DNA of 5,999 nucleotides from Desulfobacteraceae bacterium. Lineage in GTDB: Bacteria; Desulfobacterota; Desulfobacteria; Desulfobacterales; UBA11574. The first letter of the stretch is position 1, and the number at the start of each line of letters is the position of its first letter. The notes beneath the pieces were generated by a model. The model was not told the origin of the DNA. It was given only the letters and a program-made list of their open reading frames with translations, and searched no databases. Location of the stretch: the NCBI GenBank assembly GCA_002868985.1, contig PKTV01000542.1, positions 1 through 5,999 on the forward strand. The letters are read 5' to 3'. Below are positions 1-4,445 of this stretch, piece by piece. A program made the position numbers and the translations under genes.

Positions 1-327
1 AGCGTGACTACGGTAAAGACCAGAGTAAAAGCCCTTCGTGGACTCGGTGTAAACCGAATCCATATGCGCGTGAGCGGCCCTCCCCATCGTTTTCCATGTC
101 ATTACGGAATTGATTTTTCCACAAGAGGGGAACTGATTGCAGCCAATATGTCTATTGAAAAATTGAAAGATTTTCTCGATCTGGACTCGCTATACTACCT
201 CAGTCTTGAGGGGCTTTTGGGTTCAATGGGTATCGAACATCCGGAAAACAACTTTTGCAAGGCATGTTTTGACGGCTGTTATCCGGTCAGTTTTGACGAG
301 GATCTTTCCAAGCACTGTCTAGAATGA
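1..327 (+). CDS. purF: Amidophosphoribosyltransferase (PurF), C-terminal fragment, 5' truncated by window edge
   Basis: PurF catalyses the first committed step of purine synthesis (PRPP + glutamine to phosphoribosylamine) in the cytosol. Only about 108 C-terminal residues are visible, and the frame is open to base 1, so the gene starts left of the window. Recognisable family segments, in order: the end of the PRPP loop (SVTT here, RGTT in typical PurF), HMRVSGPPHRFPCHYGID, a conserved STRGELIAANMS stretch, DSLYYLSLEGLL, and the terminal FCKACFDGCYPV. The cysteine of FPCHYGID (codon 97-99) and the C-x2-C of FCKACF match three of the four cysteine ligands of the 4Fe-4S cluster in Bacillus-type PurF, so a cluster-bearing enzyme is likely; the fourth would be outside the window. 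It ends with tandem stops TGA TAG (325-330). The gap to the radical SAM gene is 48 nt, so co-transcription is possible. The PRPP-loop difference sits at the very edge and may reflect a divergent paralogue. Confidence 0.88.
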   Translation, partial: SVTTVKTRVKALRGLGVNRIHMRVSGPPHRFPCHYGIDFSTRGELIAANMSIEKLKDFLDLDSLYYLSLEGLLGSMGIEHPENNFCKACFDGCYPVSFDEDLSKHCLE

Positions 328-375
328 TAGATCTCACTTTTTAATATGTTATAGGCCAAGAGGTACGTACCCGAT

Positions 376-1377
376 ATGAAGAAAACCGTTGCCTTTTCCA
401 AAAATGCCACCAATGTTTTCTTTCACATCCTGACCGATTGTAATCTCAAGTGCAGGCACTGTTATATCAACAAAAAACAGCACGGGAAAAACACGCTTCC
501 CTTAGAGACGATTAACGCCTGGCTCAGCGTATTTGCATCAAAGAACAAAGAAGCAAATGTCATCTTTTTGGGTGGAGAACCCACCCTTCATCCGAATCTC
601 CCCGAAGCCGTTAACAAAGCCAAGTCCCTCGGCTACAGTTCAATTACCATTGATACCAATGGATATCTGTTTCATGACATTCTTTCCAGAGTCAGCCCGG
701 ATGTTATCGACTATTTCAGCTTCAGTCTGGATGGCACCACCCGAGAAACAAACGATATGATCCGGGGAAAAGGATCATTTGACACCTGTATCCAAGGCAT
801 CAAAAATGCGGTTCTAAAAGGTTTCAGCACCAGCCTGATTTACACCGTAAGCACGAAAAACATACATGAACTTGACAAAATCGCACCGCTTTTGAAAGAC
901 TTAAAGATTAACCGTTTTTTTATACAGGTCATCGGGATCAGAGGAAAATCCGCTGGAAGCCGAAAGGATAAACTACAGGTTTCTCGAAAGGATTGGTTAA
1001 AAATTGTCCCTGACGCAGCCCAAAAAATCGCCCGTCTCGGCATTATTGTTACCTACCCGAAAGTATTTTTGAGTCTCGAGGAACCGTTTGAATGTGCCGG
1101 TCTGGTGGCGGACAACTATTTTATCTTCCCCAACGGGAGAGTATACCGCTGTCCGCTGTGTGAGGACTATCCGCTGCACAGCTCGGTATTTAAAGATAAC
1201 GTACTGGCGAATACCCCGAGGATCAATGAAAACGACTTTTTTACACTTAACATCCCTGAAGGGTGCGTGATGAACAAACTTTTTCAGCCGGACAACCTGA
1301 GTTATAACCCCAACGGCACGTGCAAATATAAAATCGCCTGTTGTATGTTAAAAGAAGAAATCCGAATTACTTTATAG
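376..1377 (+). CDS. Radical SAM protein with SPASM-like cysteine-rich C-terminus
   Basis: A 333-residue radical SAM enzyme of unknown substrate. The N-terminus carries the defining CX3CX2C cluster motif (C22, C26, C29 in DCNLKCRHCY), which binds the 4Fe-4S cluster that cleaves S-adenosylmethionine. The GGEP SAM-binding motif is at 66-69, followed by TIDTNGY (91-97) and FSLDG (116-120), typical strands of the partial TIM barrel in the MoaA/PqqE/NifB-type superfamily. The C-terminus has seven cysteines: C240, C259, C262 (FPNGRVYRCPLC), C297, C316, C322 and C323. The arrangement resembles a SPASM/twitch auxiliary Fe-S region, as in peptide- or protein-modifying enzymes, though the spacing is not a textbook match. 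The start is supported by AAGAGGT at 358-364, 11 nt before ATG. It follows purF by 48 nt on the same strand, but no peptide substrate or precursor gene is visible nearby. The reaction cannot be assigned; family membership is secure. Confidence 0.9.
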   Translation: MKKTVAFSKNATNVFFHILTDCNLKCRHCYINKKQHGKNTLPLETINAWLSVFASKNKEANVIFLGGEPTLHPNLPEAVNKAKSLGYSSITIDTNGYLFHDILSRVSPDVIDYFSFSLDGTTRETNDMIRGKGSFDTCIQGIKNAVLKGFSTSLIYTVSTKNIHELDKIAPLLKDLKINRFFIQVIGIRGKSAGSRKDKLQVSRKDWLKIVPDAAQKIARLGIIVTYPKVFLSLEEPFECAGLVADNYFIFPNGRVYRCPLCEDYPLHSSVFKDNVLANTPRINENDFFTLNIPEGCVMNKLFQPDNLSYNPNGTCKYKIACCMLKEEIRITL

Positions 1378-1398
1378 AAACAGATATGACCCACGTTA

Positions 1399-1416
1399 TT
1401 TGAATATGAATTCAAA
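1399..1416 (+). terminator. Weak candidate terminator after the radical SAM gene
   Basis: TTTGAAT (1399-1405) pairs with ATTCAAA (1410-1416) around an ATGA loop. A T5 run (1423-1428 region) follows after a short gap. The stem has only one G-C pair and the T-run is not adjacent, so this may be chance in AT-rich DNA. Confidence 0.22.
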
Positions 1417-1444
1417 CCCAAGATTTTTAAATTTATCATAATAA

Positions 1445-1463
1445 TTTCGACAACCTGTCAAAA
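1445..1463. promoter_or_regulatory. Imperfect dyad, candidate enhancer-binding-protein site
   Basis: TTTCGACA-ACC-TGTCAAAA is an inverted repeat with 8-bp arms and one mismatch, centred about 130 bp upstream of the -24/-12 promoter. Activators of sigma-54 promoters normally bind roughly 80-200 bp upstream, and TGTC is an element of Pseudomonas PilR sites. A role as upstream activating sequence is an inference from position and symmetry only. Confidence 0.35.
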
Positions 1464-1581
1464 ATATGCCACCTCATTCTTTGCCCACCTGCCAAATTTC
1501 TTGAGCATCACCACTCCTATCATACAATATCCTTTTGATATATATAGGTATATTAATTCATTCAATACGACCCGTCTTGTT

Positions 1582-1597
1582 TGGTACGGGTATTGCT
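1582..1597 (+). promoter_or_regulatory. Sigma-54 (RpoN) -24/-12 promoter upstream of the pilT-like gene
   Basis: TGGTACGGGTATTGCT matches the 16-base consensus TGGCACGRNNNTTGCW at every defined position except C to T at the fourth base, a common variant. The invariant GG is at 1583-1584 and GC at 1595-1596, with the canonical 10 bases between them. Transcription would start near 1608, giving a leader of about 124 nt. Sigma-54 with an AAA+ activator such as PilR controls pilus genes in several proteobacteria, which fits the downstream gene. The -24 box also sits in an imperfect palindrome (CCCGT at 1571-1575 against ACGGG at 1586-1590), which could be an overlapping operator. Confidence 0.75.
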
Positions 1598-1660
1598 ATA
1601 TATGGTTTAATGATTAAAGGGAAGATGCCGATATCAGCAAACATACCGATCATAGACAGC

Positions 1661-1701
1661 GTTTTCGAATACGAAAATAGCAGCGTTCTGATAGCTATTT
1701 T
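1661..1701 (+). promoter_or_regulatory. Two mutually exclusive leader hairpins before the pilT-like start
   Basis: Hairpin A pairs TTTTCG (1662-1667) with CGAAAA (1672-1677) around AATA, with a possible extra G-U pair. Hairpin B pairs AAAATAGC (1674-1681) with GCTATTTT (1694-1701) around a 12-nt loop. They share bases 1674-1677, so only one can form at a time. Hairpin B ends 19 nt before the AGGAGA ribosome binding site. Regulation is a possibility, not shown; the stems are AT-rich. Confidence 0.3.
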
Positions 1702-1731
1702 ATTTTAAAAATTATTTTCCAGGAGATCAAA

Positions 1732-3324
1732 ATGGAAAACACATCCGATAAACATGAGAATCAAGCACCGGGCAAACAGAAGATCGGTGAAATTCTTGTC
1801 AAATCTGGTCTTATTAATAAATCTCAGCTTGGACAGGTTCTAAAAAGGCAGACCCAAGTAGGTGGTCATTTGGGATCTATTTTAATTGAAATGGGGTTAA
1901 TTACCATCGATGACTTAATCCATTGTTTAAGTAAAAAACTTGGTGTTCCTGGCGTTAACCTTTTCGATCAGGACATCAAACCCGAATTACTCAATCTTTT
2001 GCCCGTCGATAAACTGAAATCCATGAAAATTCTGCCCGTTGCGGTAAATAACTCAAAGATATCATTGGCAATGGCAAACCCACAAGATTTCATGGCTGTG
2101 AGTGAAGTTGAATTTGTTCTTGGGAAAAAGATTCGCCCCATGGTGGCACCTTCTTTTATGATAGATGCGGCTTTAAATTGTCTGCCGTTAAAGCCCGGCC
2201 GAAAATTAAAAGGTGACTCGATATCAAAAACATGTAAGACAGAAAGTGCTAAGGTAAAAGAAGTGCTTGATTTGGAAGCACTGCTTGGAAAATTGATGAA
2301 ATATGATGCCAGCGATATCCTTTTAACCCCTGGTGCGCCACCATCCATTCGTATTGACAATAAGCTGACACGCCCCGCGCTGCCGGCCTTATTGCCGATG
2401 AATTGTGAGATGTATGCCAGAGAAATTATTCCTTATTCCGAATGGGATGAATTTTTGCAAAAGAACGAGAATGATTTGGCTGTTTCATTTAAAAATATTG
2501 GTAGATTTAGGATAAATATATATAGGCAAAGAAATTCTATTTCGATCGCCATGCGTCCAATCAAAGATGGAATTCCTACTTTTGAAGAGCTGAATTTGCC
2601 GGCGTGGTTAAAAGATTTTGCTTTTAAACCGCAAGGTTTAATTTTGGTTTCAGGTCCTGCCGGGCACGGCAAAACCACGACCCTCAACGCACTCATTGAT
2701 GTTATCAATAATACCCAACAAAGAAATATCATTTCTCTTGAAGATCCTATTGAAGTCATGCATAAACACAAAAAGAGTAACATTAATCAAAGGGAAGTTG
2801 GCACGGATACCAAATCTTTTGCCTCAGGCCTAAGAACAGTGTTCCGACAATCACCTGATGTTATCGTTGTTGGAGAAATGAGGGATAAAGAGACCTTTGA
2901 AATTGGATTACAGGCCGCTGATACGGGACACCTGGTTATGAGCTCAGTCCACGCAAGTAGTGCGACTTCTATTTTTGATAGAGTCATCAATATGTTCGAA
3001 CCCCATATGCAACCCCTTATCCGGACAAAACTTGCTGACTGTTTACAACTCGTATTATCACAGCGACTCATCCCCTTAAAAAAAGGTGACGGCAGAATAC
3101 TCGCCCTTGAAAAGTTAATCAATTCGTATCGAGTTAAAAAATTTATTAAAGATTCCACCACAAATCGAATTCGATCACAGATGCAAGCCGGGACTGAAGA
3201 GTTTGAATCGATAGATATGGCAATTGCAAAGCTCTGTCAAAGGGGCCTTATAACATTCAACGATGGGCTTACATACGTTGAAGACGAACAATTCTATCGC
3301 GAATTAACCGGCGCAGAACAATAA
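1732..3324 (+). CDS. PilT/PilU-type pilus retraction ATPase with N-terminal MshEN-like domain
   Basis: A 530-residue secretion-type hexameric ATPase expected to act at the cytoplasmic base of a type IV pilus. Residues about 15-150 resemble the MshEN/GspE N-terminal domain, with the repeated motifs KIGEILVKSG (17-26) and HLGSILIEMG (46-55); MshEN domains bind c-di-GMP or ATP. From about 178 the protein follows PilT/PilU: a YDASDILLTPGAPP region (191-204), Walker A GPAGHGKT (308-315, usually GxTGSGKT), Asp box SLEDPIE (335-341), NQREVG (352-357), Walker B DVIVVGEMRD (376-385), and His box TGHLVMSSVH (398-407). The zinc tetracysteine motif of PilB extension ATPases is absent. LSQRLIP near 442-448 and the C-terminal tail look closer to PilU. 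Classic PilT is about 345 residues; the excess is the N-terminal domain. The start is supported by AGGAGA at 1721-1726. No other pilus genes are adjacent, and a sigma-54 promoter lies upstream. Its exact role (retraction or accessory motor) is not certain. Confidence 0.88.
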   Translation: MENTSDKHENQAPGKQKIGEILVKSGLINKSQLGQVLKRQTQVGGHLGSILIEMGLITIDDLIHCLSKKLGVPGVNLFDQDIKPELLNLLPVDKLKSMKILPVAVNNSKISLAMANPQDFMAVSEVEFVLGKKIRPMVAPSFMIDAALNCLPLKPGRKLKGDSISKTCKTESAKVKEVLDLEALLGKLMKYDASDILLTPGAPPSIRIDNKLTRPALPALLPMNCEMYAREIIPYSEWDEFLQKNENDLAVSFKNIGRFRINIYRQRNSISIAMRPIKDGIPTFEELNLPAWLKDFAFKPQGLILVSGPAGHGKTTTLNALIDVINNTQQRNIISLEDPIEVMHKHKKSNINQREVGTDTKSFASGLRTVFRQSPDVIVVGEMRDKETFEIGLQAADTGHLVMSSVHASSATSIFDRVINMFEPHMQPLIRTKLADCLQLVLSQRLIPLKKGDGRILALEKLINSYRVKKFIKDSTTNRIRSQMQAGTEEFESIDMAIAKLCQRGLITFNDGLTYVEDEQFYRELTGAEQ

Positions 3325-3366
3325 AGGGATCAATCACAAGGTGCCATGATCGTATCATCAATAGAT

Positions 3367-3533
3367 TGAGACCTTTGAAAAATGCTCATTTTTGTTTAAG
3401 TTCAAGGAAGGCGAAAATTTTAACCACAGGAATATATCAAGTATTTTGAGGATTAAAATTTGAACCTGTTGATAAATCCCGATTATCGGGGACGCAGAAA
3501 TTGGACAAAAAGGGGGGGTTTGCAAAGGTCTCA
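3367..3533. mobile_element. MITE-like 167-bp element with terminal inverted repeats
   Basis: The ends are a perfect 11-bp inverted repeat: TGAGACCTTTG (3367-3377) and CAAAGGTCTCA (3523-3533). Allowing an imperfect middle, the match extends to 29 bp (23 identical), with TTTTTGT at 3389-3395 mirrored by ACAAAAA on the other side. Inside are further inverted repeats: GTTCAA (3400-3405) with TTGAAC (3460-3465), AAATTTTAACC (3415-3425) with GGATTAAAATTT (3450-3461), and CCCGA-TTA-TCGGG (3478-3490). The right arm contains a G7 run (3512-3518). It encodes no transposase, and I see no clear target-site duplication. Size and structure fit a non-autonomous miniature element or a large palindromic intergenic repeat. 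Its copy number in the genome is unknown from this window. Confidence 0.65.
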
Positions 3534-3540
3534 GAGTAAA

Positions 3541-3554
3541 ACCATGGAAATGGT
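3541..3554 (-). terminator. Weak candidate terminator downstream of the DUF4124 gene
   Basis: On the minus strand ACCAT-TTCC-ATGGT forms a 5-bp hairpin followed by TTTT. It lies about 15 nt after the stop codon. The stem is short, so this is only a possible terminator. Confidence 0.25.
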
Positions 3555-3569
3555 ATTCTGTGGGGGCAG

Positions 3570-4115
3570 TTAATTTTCTTGTGTTCTCTTTTTTCTTTTT
3601 TCTAATTCATTTATGTAGGATTTTTCAACCCGCTGATTATATTTTTCAACTTCCTCATTGAACAGTTTTTTTCTTCCTTCATAATCTTCTATTTTCTCAT
3701 TAAACTCCAATATAATTTTGTTATATTTCTTGGCGCGACTTTTTGATCTATATTTGTTCTTGTCTTTTGCGATCTCTTTTTTTTCCTCCATTAAGGCCCT
3801 GTATTCCTCGCCCAATTTTTCCTTTTCCTGGTCAAGACGCTTCTTGATTTCAGAAAAATCATCTATGTCAGGTTCATTTTTGACCTGTTCCTTCTCAATT
3901 AAAGGGGGTGGCTTTTCATCTTTTTGCTGATCATACGGATCACCTTGAAACCCATTATATTCATGAATGTCGGTTCGCTGTTTTTCGGGAACATTGGTCA
4001 AATCGTCAGTGTAATGTACATTTCCGTCTTTATCAATGTATCTGTAATATTCTGCTGAAGCCGACATCGAAAACAACAACAGCGATAATGATATTAACCA
4101 TCGTCCAAAATTCAT
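3570..4115 (-). CDS. Exported DUF4124-domain protein with coiled-coil C-terminus
   Basis: A 181-residue protein. Residues 1-21 form a clear Sec signal peptide (basic N-terminus, leucine-rich core, cleavage expected after SASA), so the mature protein is periplasmic or envelope-associated. Residues 22-50 carry the DUF4124 pattern (YYRYIDKDGNVHYTDD), a short beta-rich module common at the N-terminus of small exported proteobacterial proteins; its function is unknown. A charged, proline-containing linker (about 55-75) leads to a long lysine/glutamate-rich helix (about 86-178) with no glycine-rich breaks, which looks like a coiled coil. The start is supported by AAAGGG (complement of 4123-4128) and the signal peptide. 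A sigma-70-like promoter lies upstream at 4194-4222. It is divergent from the selenoprotein gene. No enzymatic residues are recognisable. Confidence 0.85.
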   Translation of the reverse strand: MNFGRWLISLSLLLFSMSASAEYYRYIDKDGNVHYTDDLTNVPEKQRTDIHEYNGFQGDPYDQQKDEKPPPLIEKEQVKNEPDIDDFSEIKKRLDQEKEKLGEEYRALMEEKKEIAKDKNKYRSKSRAKKYNKIILEFNEKIEDYEGRKKLFNEEVEKYNQRVEKSYINELEKRKKRTQEN

Positions 4116-4193
4116 AATCCGGCCCTTTCTGTTATCTCAACATTATCAGGTTTCGCACCCAATACACAGGAAAAAGCTTTTAACGTGTTATAT

Positions 4194-4222
4194 ATTCTAA
4201 TATTATTCATGCCGAAGGTCAA
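4194..4222 (-). promoter_or_regulatory. Sigma-70-type promoter for the DUF4124 gene
   Basis: On the minus strand TTGACC (complement of 4217-4222) is followed after 17 bases by TAGAAT (complement of 4194-4199). Each hexamer differs from consensus at one base, and the spacing is optimal. Transcription would begin near 4187, leaving a leader of about 70 nt. Confidence 0.55.
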
Positions 4223-4265
4223 TCTTTTATTGTTCGTCTCCCATGGATATTAAGCAACAAGTTCA

Positions 4266-4305
4266 ATTTTAACAACATTTTAACGTACAATAGTCTGTTA
4301 ACAGA
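4266..4305. promoter_or_regulatory. Candidate operator cluster between the divergent promoters
   Basis: ATTTTAAC occurs twice with an 11-bp period (4266-4273 and 4277-4284), the spacing typical of direct-repeat sites for OmpR/PhoB-family regulators. Just downstream is a perfect 12-bp palindrome TCTGTTAACAGA (4294-4305), ending 17 bp before the -35 box of the selenoprotein promoter. TTTTAACGT recurs at 4178-4186 and 4278-4286. The elements are seen; a regulator is not identified. Confidence 0.35.
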
Positions 4306-4322
4306 TGATCTTTGCGACTTGA

Positions 4323-4351
4323 TTGACATGCAATCTTTGTTTTTATATGAT
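4323..4351 (+). promoter_or_regulatory. Strong sigma-70-type promoter for the selenoprotein gene
   Basis: TTGACA (4323-4328) is a perfect -35 box, followed by a 17-bp spacer and TATGAT (4346-4351), one base from the -10 consensus. Transcription would start near 4358, giving a leader of about 88 nt. I tested the leader against known riboswitch patterns by eye and recognise none. Confidence 0.7.
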
Positions 4352-4445
4352 TACTCACGTTTTTCACCCCTATTTTTAGGCAACGCCAATATAGAGCAGC
4401 GGGCCGGAAACATTTTTTAAGATAAAATTAAAGGATGGTGTCAAT

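Larger units (their letters stand above)
1378..1731. other. 354-nt AT-rich intergenic region holding the pilT-like gene's control signals
   Basis: No convincing coding frame lies here. Contents seen: a weak AT-rich hairpin just after the radical SAM gene (1399-1416), a dyad at 1445-1463, an AT-rich tract around 1530-1560, a sigma-54-type promoter at 1582-1597, and two overlapping hairpins in the presumed leader (1661-1701). The ribosome binding site AGGAGA at 1721-1726 belongs to the next gene. I recognise no known riboswitch or RNA gene. Confidence 0.7.
3325..3569. other. 245-nt intergenic region dominated by a MITE-like element
   Basis: There is no supported gene here. The segment between the pilT-like stop and the DUF4124 stop contains a small hairpin (ATGAT 3346-3350 with ATCAT 3354-3358, no T-run), the inverted-repeat element at 3367-3533, and a weak terminator-like hairpin at 3541-3554. 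No strong terminator for the pilT-like gene is visible. Confidence 0.6.

Noticed and set aside
325..330. TGA at the end of purF as another selenocysteine codon.
   Set aside because: It is followed immediately by TAG and the protein already ends at the normal PurF C-terminus.
533..1270. Alternative-frame ORFs inside the radical SAM gene.
   Set aside because: They overlap a strongly supported gene and show no domain, start signal or sensible composition.
1968..3161. Minus-strand ORFs of 116-130 residues within the pilus ATPase gene.
   Set aside because: They are antisense shadows with low-complexity, family-less translations lying wholly inside a well-supported gene.
3478..3491. CCCGA-TTA-TCGGG hairpin as a rho-independent terminator of the pilT-like gene.
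   Set aside because: It has no following T-run on either strand, and it lies inside the MITE-like element about 150 nt past the stop.
3718..4117. Plus-strand ORFs opposite the DUF4124 gene.
   Set aside because: The minus-strand product has a signal peptide, a known domain and a promoter; the plus-strand frames are complements of its lysine/glutamate codons.
4358..4445. A riboswitch (c-di-GMP/GEMM or other) in the leader of the selenoprotein gene, suggested by GGCAACGCC and GGGCCGG.
   Set aside because: The conserved cores of the riboswitch classes I know are not present and only a 3-bp stem is obvious.
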